Positions 45,328 through 54,492 of a DNA stretch of 64,000 nt are shown here, in pieces. Each line of letters opens with the position of its first letter. The first letter of the stretch is position 1. The stretch is from positions 186,001-250,000 of the forward strand of contig NZ_BMRC01000007.1 of the NCBI RefSeq assembly GCF_014648435.1, written 5' to 3'. The notes beneath the pieces were generated by a model. The model was not told the DNA's origin, made no database searches, and saw only the letters and a list, made by a program, of their open reading frames with translations. Source of the stretch: Nonomuraea spiralis. GTDB taxonomy: Bacteria; Actinomycetota; Actinomycetes; Streptosporangiales; Streptosporangiaceae. A program made the position numbers and the translations under genes.

Positions 45328-46672
45328 GTTCCTCGGGTAGTTCGTAGCGGCGGGTGCGCTCCTTCAGGGCGAGCGCGGAACCCAGCGTGAGCGGGCCGAT
45401 GCGCCCGATGAACATCAGCGCCGCCAGCAGCAGGTGCCCGGCCGGCGTGGTGTGGGCGGTGATCCCGGTGGACAGCCCGTTCGTGCCGAACGCCGAGACG
45501 ACCTCGAACAGCACCTGGTCCAGGCTGTGCGGGGTGATGGCGAGCAGCAGGTAGGTGGAGACGGCGACCAGGACGACGCCGATCATCGTGATCGAGATGA
45601 CCTGGCGCTGCGCGGACTCGGCCAGGCGCCGGTGGCCGATGTTCACCCGAGGCTCGCCCCGCAGCTCGGCCCAGATGATGAACGCCAGCAACCCGAACGT
45701 GGTGACCTTGATGCCGCCCGCGGTGCCGGCGCTGCCGCCGCCGATGAACATCAGCAGGTCGGTGGCCAGCAGGCTGCTCGGGTAGAGCTGGCCGATGTCC
45801 AGGCTGTTGAAGCCGCCCGAACGCGGCATGACCCCGGTGAAGAACGCGGCCAGCAGCTTGCCGGAGTCGTCGAGCCCGCCCAGAGTCCTGGGGTTGCGCC
45901 ACTCGGTCACCAGGAAGATCAGCGTAGCCACCGCGAGCAGCACGAGCGTCACCCCGACGGTCACCCGGGTGAGCACCGACCAGCGGCTGGGCCGGCGCCA
46001 GGCGCGGGCCAGCTCGAACACCACGGGGAAGCCCAGCCCGCCCACGATCACCGCGAGGGCGATCGGCAGGCAGATCCAGGCGTCGGTGACGAAGCTCATC
46101 AGGTTGTCCGGCCACAACGCGAACCCGGCGTTGTTGAACGCCGACACCGCGTGGAACCAGCCCAGGTACATCGCGCGGCCCGGCGGCTCGCCGTAGCCGG
46201 TCATGAAGCGCCCGGTGAGCACGGCGGCGACGACCAGCTCGGAGACGAGGCTGAAGATGACCACGTTGCGCACCACGCGCCGCACGTCGGACATGCTCAG
46301 CGTCTTGGTCTCGGCCTGGGCGAACATCCGGGCGCGCAGGCCCAGCCGGCCCGCGACGAGGACGGTGAACAGCGTGGCCATCGTCATGATGCCCAGGCCG
46401 CCCACCTGCACCAGCCCGGCGATCACCACCTCGCCGAACACCGACCAGTGCGTGGCGGTGTCCACCACGACCAGGCCCGTCACGCAGACCGCGGACGTCG
46501 CCGTGAACAGCGCGGTCAGCCAGCCGGCCGACTCGCCGGAGTTCGTGGCCATGGGCGAGGTCAGCAGGGCCGTGCCGACCAGGATGAGGGCGGCGAACCC
46601 GGTCGCGATGACCTGCGCCGGGTGGTGGAACCGGGACAGGAAGACGCCCGTCAGCCGCAGTTGGTGCTTCAT
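45311..46672 (-). CDS. ktrB: Potassium translocating subunit KtrB/TrkH
   Basis: 453 residues. ATG 46672 is chosen because the hydrophobic transporter begins at MKHQLRLTGVFLSRFHHPAQ. Eight-plus membrane helices surround four filter loops with the conserved Gly: TAVCVTGL-like, FNNAGFAL, RSGGFNSL and GTNGLSTGI. Together with KtrA it makes a Na+/K+-linked potassium importer for osmotic and membrane-potential control. Confidence 0.92.
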   Translation of the reverse strand: MKHQLRLTGVFLSRFHHPAQVIATGFAALILVGTALLTSPMATNSGESAGWLTALFTATSAVCVTGLVVVDTATHWSVFGEVVIAGLVQVGGLGIMTMATLFTVLVAGRLGLRARMFAQAETKTLSMSDVRRVVRNVVIFSLVSELVVAAVLTGRFMTGYGEPPGRAMYLGWFHAVSAFNNAGFALWPDNLMSFVTDAWICLPIALAVIVGGLGFPVVFELARAWRRPSRWSVLTRVTVGVTLVLLAVATLIFLVTEWRNPRTLGGLDDSGKLLAAFFTGVMPRSGGFNSLDIGQLYPSSLLATDLLMFIGGGSAGTAGGIKVTTFGLLAFIIWAELRGEPRVNIGHRRLAESAQRQVISITMIGVVLVAVSTYLLLAITPHSLDQVLFEVVSAFGTNGLSTGITAHTTPAGHLLLAALMFIGRIGPLTLGSALALKERTRRYELPEERVIVG

Positions 46673-46867
46673 GGCACAGTCCGGCCGTTCTCGTGGCCCC
46701 GGACGCCGGACCGGGACGGCAGGCCGCGCGGCGGCGCGACGGCGCGGGCCGGCGGGCGGGGGACATGACGTGAGGCGAGCACGATCAGACGGTAGACCAC
46801 CCACCGACCGCACCGTCACACGATGCCCCCACTCCCCCCGAACGGAACCCCGGCTCAGGGGACGAGG

Positions 46868-47644
46868 TCAGCGGGGTGGGCCGGTTTCGATGGTTCTGCG
46901 GGCGTCGGCCACACCGCCGCGCCACCACCCCATGGCCTCCACCCACCACGTCATGCCCGCCGCCGCGTACCCCTCCACCAGGCCGTCGGCGGCGCGGCCC
47001 TCAAGGGCGAGGTCGAAACCCTCCAGCGACCCCCGCTGAGCGGCCAGGAAGTCGGCCACCCGGGCGAACTCCCCGACCGGCACCGGCCGCTCCCGCCCGA
47101 AGTCCCGGAAGGTCGGCATCGCGCCGTCCCACCGGGCCGCCCGCCGGAAGCCCGCCAGGACCGGCCAGCGCCCCGGGCACCACACCGGGATGCGCGGCTT
47201 CTGGACGGGCCCCGGCGGCAGCCGTTCCCACAACCGCGTCAGCTCCTCCAGCCCCTGGTCCAGCCGGGCGGCGCGGGCCTTGAGGTCGGGGTCCTCGCCG
47301 AAGTCGGCGTACTCGGCGTCGAGCGAGCCGAGCCCCGCGCCGAAGACCAGCCGCCCCCCGGACAGCACGTCGAGCGTCGCGGTCTCCTTGGCCACCGTCT
47401 GGACGCGCCGCCGCGGCAGGGCCGTCATCAGCACCCCGAGCCGGATCCGCCGGGTGCGGGCCGCGATCGCCGACACCACCACCGTCGGGCTCACCACCGG
47501 CCAGCCGGGCTGGTGGTAGAGCAGGTGGTCCCAGACGAAGACGCCGTCCCAGCCGTGCTCCTCCGCGCCGACGGCGAGGTCGGTCAGCAGGGCGGGGTCA
47601 CCGAACTCGCCGACGTTGGGCAGCCCGACAGCGAAGCGCACCAT
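46868..47644 (-). CDS. LLM-class (luciferase-like, F420-type) oxidoreductase
   Basis: 258 residues. I chose ATG 47644 because the family begins MVRFAVGLPNVGEFGDP. TIM-barrel marks include AEEHGWDGVFVWDH, RIRLGVLMTALPRR and GRLVFGAGLG. LLM proteins use F420 or FMN; most actinomycete members of this length are F420-dependent. Its substrate is unknown, and nothing adjacent forms an operon with it. Confidence 0.88.
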   Translation of the reverse strand: MVRFAVGLPNVGEFGDPALLTDLAVGAEEHGWDGVFVWDHLLYHQPGWPVVSPTVVVSAIAARTRRIRLGVLMTALPRRRVQTVAKETATLDVLSGGRLVFGAGLGSLDAEYADFGEDPDLKARAARLDQGLEELTRLWERLPPGPVQKPRIPVWCPGRWPVLAGFRRAARWDGAMPTFRDFGRERPVPVGEFARVADFLAAQRGSLEGFDLALEGRAADGLVEGYAAAGMTWWVEAMGWWRGGVADARRTIETGPPR

Positions 47645-47784
47645 GGGGCAAAGGCTACGCCCGCGTCCCGCGTGGCCGCCCACGCTAAAAATGCGACAAA
47701 GACGATTCGGCGTCGACAAAGCCCCGAAGGTCACGTCAGTAGAGTGACAATCTCGTAGGCGATCACGAACGGGGCGCGATCGGC

Positions 47785-49353
47785 ATGCTGGGGGAGGACA
47801 CGCCGTACCCGATGCTGGTCGCCGACGCCTCGGGGACCGTCGAGCAGGCGAACGCGGCCGCCCGGTCGCTGCTGGGCGGCGCGACCCGCCTCACCCCCGA
47901 CTGGCTCGCCCGAGCCCACCACGACCTCCTCGCCCGCCTGCCCGCCGCCGGGGGCGGGACGCCCGAGCCGGTTCGCGGGCCGGTCGGCGGGCGGGTGTTC
48001 GAGGCTCACGCCGTACGCGCCGGCCGTGACCGCGTCACCTGGTGGCTGGTCGACGTCACCGCCCGCGAACGCGACATGGAGGTGCTGCGGGCCGAACGGG
48101 ACTCGGCCGCGTCCATGGTGGAGGCCGCCACCGAGCTGCTGTCCTCGCTCAACCTGGACCGCTGCCTGGAGGTGGCCGCCCGCCTGGCCGTACGGCATCT
48201 CGCCCACGCCGCGCGGGTCGTCATTCCGCTGGGCCGACGCCGGTACACGATCGCCTGCCACGACGCCGGCGGCGAGGGGGTGCGCAGGGACCTGGACATC
48301 GACCCGCAGGAGATGCCGGGGCTCGCCGAGGCGCTGCGCGCCTACCCGCCGGTGCCCGCCCGCTGGGTGGACCCCGCGCTGACCCCCGCCTGGGTACGGG
48401 GCGAGAACCAGGGCGAGGCGCGGGCCGCCGTGGTGATCTCGCTGCCCGGCTACGGACTGCCCGCGGGCGCCCTGATCCTGCTGCGCGACACGGCCGGCTT
48501 CTCCCCGGCCGAGGACGTGTTCGCCCGCCTGTTCGCCGCCCGCGCCGGCACGGCGATCGCCATCGCCCGCCTGTACGCCGAGCAGGCGGCCATCACCGAG
48601 ACGTTGATGGCCGACCTGCTGCCGCCGATGACGCCGTACCTGGAGGTCGCCGACGTGGCGGCCCGCTACCGCGCGGCGGGCCACGGCGCGCAGGTCGGCG
48701 GCGACTTCTACGACGTGCACCCCGTCGCGGGAACGGGCGGGGCGTCGCTCGTGGTGCTCGGCGACGTCTCCGGCAAGGGACTGGAGGCCGCGGTGCTCAC
48801 CGGCAAGATCCGCAACACGCTGCGGGCCCTGCTGCCGCTGGCCGACGACCACCAGCGCGTCCTGGAACGGCTCAACGACGTGCTGCTCGCCGGGCCCAGC
48901 CCGCGCTACGTCACGCTCGTGCTGGCCGGGGTCGAGCGCCGGGGCACGCAATTGGCGCTGCGGCTGACCAGCGCCGGGCATCCGCCGCCGATGATCGTGC
49001 GCAACGACGGCCGGGTGGAGGACGCCCGTACCCGCGGCACCCTGATCGGCCTGCTCGAACAGGTCACCAGCGTGACCGAGACGGTGTTCCTGGACCCCGG
49101 CGAGACGTGCCTGCTCTACAGCGACGGCGTCATCGAGGCCAGGGGCGGGCCGCTCGGCGACGAGATGTTCGGCGAGGACCGGCTGCGGGAGGAACTGCGG
49201 CGGTGCGCCGGCATGCCGGCCGACGCCCTGGCCGAACGCGTGCAGATGCTCGCCTCGCAGTGGGCCGGCGAGCGGGAGCGCGACGACATCGCCATCGTCG
49301 CCGTCGGCGCGCCGCGCGAGGCGCCCGGCCCGTCCGAAGGGCCGGGGACGTGA
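47785..49353 (+). CDS. PAS/GAF-SpoIIE (PP2C) serine phosphatase
   Basis: 522 residues. A degenerate PAS (about 5-105) is followed by a GAF domain (about 115-270) and a PP2C/SpoIIE domain (about 285-512). Metal motifs are QVGGDFYD, GDVSGKGLEAA, YSDGVIEA and DDIAIVAVG. The GTGA overlap with the B12-binding gene downstream means they work together. It probably dephosphorylates an anti-sigma antagonist or STAS protein encoded elsewhere, under control of its sensor domains and the B12 protein. Confidence 0.92.
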   Translation: MLGEDTPYPMLVADASGTVEQANAAARSLLGGATRLTPDWLARAHHDLLARLPAAGGGTPEPVRGPVGGRVFEAHAVRAGRDRVTWWLVDVTARERDMEVLRAERDSAASMVEAATELLSSLNLDRCLEVAARLAVRHLAHAARVVIPLGRRRYTIACHDAGGEGVRRDLDIDPQEMPGLAEALRAYPPVPARWVDPALTPAWVRGENQGEARAAVVISLPGYGLPAGALILLRDTAGFSPAEDVFARLFAARAGTAIAIARLYAEQAAITETLMADLLPPMTPYLEVADVAARYRAAGHGAQVGGDFYDVHPVAGTGGASLVVLGDVSGKGLEAAVLTGKIRNTLRALLPLADDHQRVLERLNDVLLAGPSPRYVTLVLAGVERRGTQLALRLTSAGHPPPMIVRNDGRVEDARTRGTLIGLLEQVTSVTETVFLDPGETCLLYSDGVIEARGGPLGDEMFGEDRLREELRRCAGMPADALAERVQMLASQWAGERERDDIAIVAVGAPREAPGPSEGPGT

Positions 49354-50384
49354 ACGACGAGGCCGAGCGCTACGCGGAGGCGCTGCGGGCGGCGGCGACG
49401 GCCGGAGACGAGTACGCCGCGATCGACGCCGCGCGGGCCGCCCTCGACGCCGGGGTGCCCCTGGAGACCATGCTCCTCGACGTCGTCGCCGTCGCGCAGG
49501 CCCGCGTGGGCCTGGACTGGGTGGCCAACCGGCTCACCGTCGCGCAGGAGCACACGGCGACCGCCGTCCACGAGCGGGTGCTGGCCGTCCTGGCGCACGA
49601 ACCGGCCGCGCACGGCCACCGGGCCGGGCCGTCCAAGGGACGGGTGAGCGTGGCGTGCGTGGACGGCGAGTGGCACACCTTCCCCGCCCGGCTGCTGGCC
49701 GAGGTGCTGCGGCTGCGCGGCTGGCAGGTCGACTACCTGGGCGCGCACGTGCCCACCGCGCACCTGGTCGTGCACGTGCACAGGACCGCTCCCGGCACGG
49801 TCGCGCTGTCGGGGTCGATCGCGACCCGGCTGCCCGCCGCGCACGCGGCCATCACCGCCTGCCAGGCGGCGGGCGTGCCCGTGCTCGTCGGCGGCGCCGC
49901 CTTCGGCCCGGACGGCCGCTACGCCCGGCTGCTCGGGGCCGACGCCTGGGCGCCCGACGCGCGGGCCGCCGCCGACCTGCTCGACGCCGGGCCGCTGCCG
50001 CGCCGGTCCGCGGCCGGGCTGAGCGCCGACCGGCCGCCGCATCTGGCCGGCCACGAGTACACCCTGCTCACCGAACGGGCGCCGGAGCTGGTCAGGGGCG
50101 TCATGGCCGACCTGGACGAACGTGTGCCGGTCGCCGAGGGCACGGAACCGGCCGGGCACACCGCCGAGGAGGTCGCGTACGCCGTCGACTTCCTCAGGGC
50201 CGCCGTGTACGTCGACGACCCCGCCCTGTTCGCCTCCTTCACCGGCTGGACGGCGCGCATGCTCGCCACGCGGGACGCGCCCGCGCGCCTGCCGGCCGTC
50301 ATGCTCGACGCGCTGGACGCCCGGCTCGCCGGCCTGCCGCGCACCCGCGAGATCGTCGCCCTGGCCCGCGCCGGGCTGCGCTGA
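49350..50384 (+). CDS. B12-binding, CarH-like photoreceptor domain protein without DNA-binding head
   Basis: 344 residues, start GTG overlapping the phosphatase stop. The four-helix cap carries Trp57-x9-Glu67-His68 (sequence WVANRLTVAQEH), the signature of adenosylcobalamin photoreceptors of the CarH/LitR type. The Rossmann part has DGEWHTFPARL with the candidate lower axial His109. CarH proteins also have a His right after the Trp, which is Val here. There is no MerR winged helix, so it is not a direct regulator. The last 110 residues are helical and unfamiliar. It may feed a light or B12 signal into the phosphatase. Confidence 0.8.
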   Translation: MNDEAERYAEALRAAATAGDEYAAIDAARAALDAGVPLETMLLDVVAVAQARVGLDWVANRLTVAQEHTATAVHERVLAVLAHEPAAHGHRAGPSKGRVSVACVDGEWHTFPARLLAEVLRLRGWQVDYLGAHVPTAHLVVHVHRTAPGTVALSGSIATRLPAAHAAITACQAAGVPVLVGGAAFGPDGRYARLLGADAWAPDARAAADLLDAGPLPRRSAAGLSADRPPHLAGHEYTLLTERAPELVRGVMADLDERVPVAEGTEPAGHTAEEVAYAVDFLRAAVYVDDPALFASFTGWTARMLATRDAPARLPAVMLDALDARLAGLPRTREIVALARAGLR

Positions 50385-50397
50385 CCGCCGTCGCGGA

Positions 50398-51039
50398 TCA
50401 GCCGCGCTCCTCCCACGTGCACAGGCAGGCGTGGTTGCCCTCGGGGTCGGCCAGCACCCAGTAGCTCGGCGCCTCGCTGTCGCTCACCAGCCTGCCGCCC
50501 GCGGCCACCGCCGCCTCGATCCGGGAGCGGACCTGCGCGGGCTCCACCCACACGTCGAGATGCCAGCGCTGGCGGGGCTCCTCGTCGCCGGACGCCTGGA
50601 ACCACACGTTCGGCAGCGTCCCGGCCGGGTCGCGCAGGTCGCCGCCCGCGTCGGGCTCCATCCCCGTCATCGCCGCCCAGAACGGCCGCACCGAGGCCCG
50701 GTCGGGCGTGTCGAGGCCGAGTTCGAGCAGCGAGACGGCCGAGGAGTCGAGCCGTACGCCCGCGTCGGCGGCCAGGGTGGAGATCGCGCGCGCCAGCCGG
50801 ACGTCGCGGCCGGTGACCCCGCCCGCGTCGTGGCTGGTCAGCCGGACGTCCACATGCGTGTAACGCAGGTCGAGGTCGGGATGGTGGTTCATCTCCTCGG
50901 CCACGGCCCCGACGGCGTCGACGAGCGCGAGCCCGGCGGCGAACGTCTCGGTGTGGATGCGGGTCTGGAGGCCGCGGAGCAGGTGAGCCCACCCGGTCAG
51001 CCCCTCCTGCGCGATCTGCGGTCCGGTCAGCTTGGCCAT
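50398..51039 (-). CDS. Pterin-4a-carbinolamine dehydratase fused to VOC domain
   Basis: 213 residues. The N-terminal half (about 1-100) has EEMNHHPDLDLRYTHVDV, the PCD active-site segment with the His triad region and TSHDAGGVTGRD. The C-terminal half (about 105-213) is a glyoxalase/bleomycin-resistance VOC module (RQRWHLDVWV, LADPEGNHACLC). This fusion is known in actinomycetes. It could handle pterin recycling, but no aromatic hydroxylase is nearby. Confidence 0.85.
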   Translation of the reverse strand: MAKLTGPQIAQEGLTGWAHLLRGLQTRIHTETFAAGLALVDAVGAVAEEMNHHPDLDLRYTHVDVRLTSHDAGGVTGRDVRLARAISTLAADAGVRLDSSAVSLLELGLDTPDRASVRPFWAAMTGMEPDAGGDLRDPAGTLPNVWFQASGDEEPRQRWHLDVWVEPAQVRSRIEAAVAAGGRLVSDSEAPSYWVLADPEGNHACLCTWEERG

Positions 51040-51079
51040 GGCTCATTCTCGCAGGCGCCCGTCCCGGCCGGCGGCCGCC

Positions 51080-51541
51080 TCAGTCGAGGCAGAACTCGTT
51101 GCCCTCCGGGTCGGTCATCACGATGTGGCCGGCGCTCATCGGGGGAGCGGGCTCGTGGCGGGCCACCCGCGTCGCCCCCAGCTTGACGAGCCGTTCGCAC
51201 TCGGCCTCCAGCGCCGCCATCCGCTCCTCCCCCCGCAGCCCGGGAGCCGCCCGTACGTCGAGGTGCACACGGTTCTTGGCGGTCTTGCCCTCCGGCACCC
51301 GCTGGAAGAACAGCCGGGGGCCGCGCCCGTCGGGGTCCTCGATGGCCGAGCGTGTGTCGCGTTCACCGGCGGGGACGCCGATCCCGGCGAGGAAGTCGTC
51401 CCAGGCGGCCAGCGGGTCGGCGCCCTCTGGCAGCTCGACCCCGGGCGGGCCGGGGTGCACGTAGCCCAGCACGTCGCGCCAGAACGACGACAGGGCCTTG
51501 GGGTCGTGGGCGTCGAAGGTGACCTGGACGTCGCGGCTCAT
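51080..51541 (-). CDS. VOC-family (glyoxalase/bleomycin resistance-like) protein
   Basis: 153 residues. ATG 51541 is preceded by GGAG. Two beta-alpha-beta-beta-beta units are recognisable: VQVTFDAHDPKALSSFWRDV with LFFQRVPEGKTAKNRVHLDV, and the closing MSAGHIVMTDPEGNEFCLD. Metal-ligand His and Glu are consistent with the family. Substrate unknown. It runs in the same direction as the PCD-VOC gene. Confidence 0.85.
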   Translation of the reverse strand: MSRDVQVTFDAHDPKALSSFWRDVLGYVHPGPPGVELPEGADPLAAWDDFLAGIGVPAGERDTRSAIEDPDGRGPRLFFQRVPEGKTAKNRVHLDVRAAPGLRGEERMAALEAECERLVKLGATRVARHEPAPPMSAGHIVMTDPEGNEFCLD

Positions 51542-51630
51542 CTGGTTCTCCGTCTCGTGACAAAGGGGTACGGGGGCTGCGTACCCCTTCCGCCACTCTG
51601 ACACCGGCGGCGGACAGGTCGGGTCCGCCA

Positions 51631-52542
51631 TCAGCGGCCGGGCAGGGCTTCCGCGGCCTCGCGCAGCCACTCCACCAGGATCGGCACCAGCGGGTGGTCC
51701 TGCCGCCGCCGGCGGGTGGCGATCCCGATGTAGCGGGCCGGACGCGGCGGGTTCAGCGGCACGAAGGCCAGCCCGGGCGTCTCGCGCGCCAGGCAGATGG
51801 ACGGCACCAGGCTGACCCCGAGCCCGGCCGCCGTGAGCGCCTGGGCGAGGTGGTAGTCGCTGGTGGAGCCGCTGACCCGCAACCCGAACCCGGCCGCGGC
51901 GGCGTAGCCGCGCAGGAACGCCTCCGTCTTCGAGCAGCCGATCACCCACGGCTGCTCGGCCAGCTCGGTCAGGTCCACCGACGCCCGGCCCGCCAGCGGA
52001 TGGGCGGCGGGCAGCGCCACCGACATCGGGTCCTCGGCCAGCGGCGTCCAGCTCAGGCCCGTACGGTCCCCCGGCAGCACCGGCAGCGGCCCGTCGAAGT
52101 GGTAGGCGACGGCCAGGTCGGCCTCGCCCCGCCGGACCAGGGGCAGGCTGTCCTCCGGCTCCCGCTCGACCACGTTCGTCTCCACCTGGGGATGGGCGGC
52201 CACGAACCGCGACAGCACGCCGGGCAGCAGCACGCGGCCCCCGCTGGTGAAGGTGGCGACGGTCAGCCGCCCCCGGCCGGAGGCCAGCTCGTCGATGCGC
52301 TCCCGGGCGTGCCGCAGCTCGGCCGCGATCGTCTCGGCCGTCTCCACGAGCAGCCGGCCCGGCTCGGTGAGGGCCACGCCGCGCGTGCTGCGGGTGACGA
52401 CGGGCGTGCCGAGCTGCCGTTCCAGCGCGGCGATCTGCTGGGAGACGGCGGACGGCGTGAGCAGCAGCGCGGCCGCCGCCCGGTTGAAGCTGCCGTGCGC
52501 GGCCACCTCCCGCAGCACCCTGAGCCGGTGGGCGTCGATCAA
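51631..52542 (-). CDS. LysR-family transcriptional regulator
   Basis: 303 residues. The N-terminal helix-turn-helix is typical (LREVAAHGSFNRAAAALLLT, then PSAVSQQIAALERQLG) and is followed by an effector-binding domain. It is divergent from the epimerase-like gene, with a 72-base gap, the usual LysR layout for controlling a neighbour. The aldo/keto reductase gene follows that one and may belong to its regulon. Confidence 0.92.
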   Translation of the reverse strand: MIDAHRLRVLREVAAHGSFNRAAAALLLTPSAVSQQIAALERQLGTPVVTRSTRGVALTEPGRLLVETAETIAAELRHARERIDELASGRGRLTVATFTSGGRVLLPGVLSRFVAAHPQVETNVVEREPEDSLPLVRRGEADLAVAYHFDGPLPVLPGDRTGLSWTPLAEDPMSVALPAAHPLAGRASVDLTELAEQPWVIGCSKTEAFLRGYAAAAGFGLRVSGSTSDYHLAQALTAAGLGVSLVPSICLARETPGLAFVPLNPPRPARYIGIATRRRRQDHPLVPILVEWLREAAEALPGR

Positions 52543-52614
52543 CAGTTCTCCTTAATACGGGGCCAGCAAGTCACCACTACCACTGTGGACCCCGTTCGGG
52601 CCAGTCTTGGCCGC

Positions 52615-53562
52615 ATGCCCCAGATCTGCGTCATCGGCGGCAGCCGCTACTTCGGCCGCCACCTGATCCGCCTGCTCCAGGACGACGGACACCACGTGAC
52701 CGTGGTCAACCGCGGCTCGGCGGCGCCCCCCGCCGGGGCCGACCACGTCGTCGCCGACCGGGCGGACGCGGCGGCCCTCGCCCGTGCCCTGGCCGGCCGG
52801 ACCTTCGACGCGGTCGTGGACCAGGTCTGCTACACACCGCTGCACGCCGACGTCGCCCGCCGCGTGTTCGCCGGCCGCACCGCCCGCTACGTGATGACCT
52901 CCACCATGGAGGTCTACGACCCGGCCACCTCGCCGTCCCTGCTGCCCCCGGCCGCGACGCCGGTCCGGGAGGAGACCGTCGAGGCGGCGTCCTGGCCGGT
53001 GGACCCGGACCTGCCGTGGCGGTCGCCGGAGGCCGTGTCCCGCCTGCTGGGCGAGGCGGGCTCGTACGCGGAGGGCAAGCGGCAGGCCGAGGCGGTGTTC
53101 GCCCGGGACCCGGTCTTCCCGTTCGTCGCCGTACGCAGCGCCCACGTCCTGGGCGGCGGGGCGGCCGACTTCACCGGCCGCCTGCGGCACTACGTGGACC
53201 GCGTACGCGCCGGGCTGCCGGTCGTCGTGCACCGCGACCCGGCCCCCACGTCGTTCGTGCACCACGAGGAGATCGCCGCGTTCCTGCACTGGACGGCCAC
53301 CCGGTCCGTGGCCACCGGCGCGCTCAACGCCGCCTCCCACGGCGCGCTCACCGTCACCGGCCTGTGCACGGCGATCGCCGCCGCGACGGACGCGCCCGCT
53401 CCCGCCTACCGCGTCGTGACCGGCGGCGAGCCGGCCTCGCCGTTCTCCTTCGACCGCCCGTACGCCATCGACAACGGCCGGGCCGCCGCGCTCGGCTTCC
53501 CGTTCACCGAGGTCGCCGGCTGGCTCCCGCGGGCCGTCGCCGACCTCCTCCAGGAGAGCTGA
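52615..53562 (+). CDS. NAD-dependent epimerase/dehydratase-like protein
   Basis: 315 residues, beginning MPQICVIGGSRYFGRHLIRL with the GGSxxFG form of the SDR loop. TSTMEVYDP and EGKRQAE supply Ser and possible Lys, but the classical YxxxK Tyr is not clear in this copy. ATG 52615 has no good ribosome site. It is probably co-transcribed with the aldo/keto reductase, whose start follows its stop by six bases. Substrate unknown; controlled perhaps by the divergent LysR protein. It resembles the gene at 13466. Confidence 0.85.
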   Translation: MPQICVIGGSRYFGRHLIRLLQDDGHHVTVVNRGSAAPPAGADHVVADRADAAALARALAGRTFDAVVDQVCYTPLHADVARRVFAGRTARYVMTSTMEVYDPATSPSLLPPAATPVREETVEAASWPVDPDLPWRSPEAVSRLLGEAGSYAEGKRQAEAVFARDPVFPFVAVRSAHVLGGGAADFTGRLRHYVDRVRAGLPVVVHRDPAPTSFVHHEEIAAFLHWTATRSVATGALNAASHGALTVTGLCTAIAAATDAPAPAYRVVTGGEPASPFSFDRPYAIDNGRAAALGFPFTEVAGWLPRAVADLLQES

Positions 53563-53568
53563 ACCACC

Positions 53569-54441
53569 ATGATCACCCGTCGCCTCGGCACCGCCGACGT
53601 CAGCGCCGTCGGCCTCGGCGCCATGCCGCTGTCCATCGAGGACCGTCCCGACCGCGCCCGCGCGATCGCCACCGTGCACGCCGCCCTCGACGCCGGCATC
53701 ACCCTGATCGACACGGCCGACTCCTACCACTGGCACGCCGGAGAGCTCGGCCACAACGAGGAACTGCTGGCCGAGGCCCTGGCCGCCCGGCCCGGCGACG
53801 GCGTGCTGGTCGCCACCAAGGGCGGGCGCGGCCGTCCCGGCGACGGCACCTGGACGGTCGACGGGCGTCCCGCCCACATCAGGGCCGCCTGCGAGGGCTC
53901 GCTGCGCCGCCTGCGCGTGCCGGAGATCGGCCTTTACCAGCTGCACAAGCCCGACCCGGCGGTCCCGTGGGCCGAGTCGGTGGGCGCGCTGCGCGACCTC
54001 ATCGACGCCGGGCTCGTCCGCGCGGCCGGCGTCTCCAACGTGACCCGCGACCAGATCCGCGAGGCCAGGGACATCCTCGGCGACTCCCTCGTCTCGGTCC
54101 AGAACCGCTTCAGCCCCCAGCACCGCGACAGCCTGCCCGAACTGCGGCTCTGCGACCGTCTCGGCATCGCCTTCCTCCCATGGAGCCCTCTGGGCGGCAT
54201 CGCCCGCAGCGCCCTGGACGGCCCCGGCTCCGCCCCGCCGCGCACCCCGTTCCACGAGGTGGCCGAGGAACGCGGCACGACGCCGCAGCAGGTCTGCCTG
54301 GCCTGGCACCTGGCCCAGTCCGAGCACGTCATCCCCATCCCGGGCGCCACCCGCCCCGAGTCGGTCCGCGCCTCGGCCCAGGCGACGTCCCTGACCCTGA
54401 CCCAGGAGGAACTACGCCGGCTGGACACCTTCGGTAGTTGA
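53569..54441 (+). CDS. Aldo/keto reductase
   Basis: 290 residues. The AKR barrel has LIDTADSYHWHAGELGHNEE (catalytic Asp-Tyr), ATKGG (catalytic Lys), YQLHKPD (His) and a C-terminal IPIPGATRPESV cofactor-binding segment. NADPH-dependent reduction of carbonyls is the family reaction. ATG 53569 is six bases past the previous stop, so one operon. Confidence 0.93.
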   Translation: MITRRLGTADVSAVGLGAMPLSIEDRPDRARAIATVHAALDAGITLIDTADSYHWHAGELGHNEELLAEALAARPGDGVLVATKGGRGRPGDGTWTVDGRPAHIRAACEGSLRRLRVPEIGLYQLHKPDPAVPWAESVGALRDLIDAGLVRAAGVSNVTRDQIREARDILGDSLVSVQNRFSPQHRDSLPELRLCDRLGIAFLPWSPLGGIARSALDGPGSAPPRTPFHEVAEERGTTPQQVCLAWHLAQSEHVIPIPGATRPESVRASAQATSLTLTQEELRRLDTFGS

Positions 54442-54492
54442 CCGGCCACTCTCCGCTTGCCATGGGAGGGCCGGACGTGCTGACGTGGGCCC

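Noticed and set aside
54434..54449. Third copy of the GTAGTT palindrome before the LuxR gene
   Set aside because: Only the first half matches, and it lies in the coding end and stop of the reductase gene, so chance is likely.
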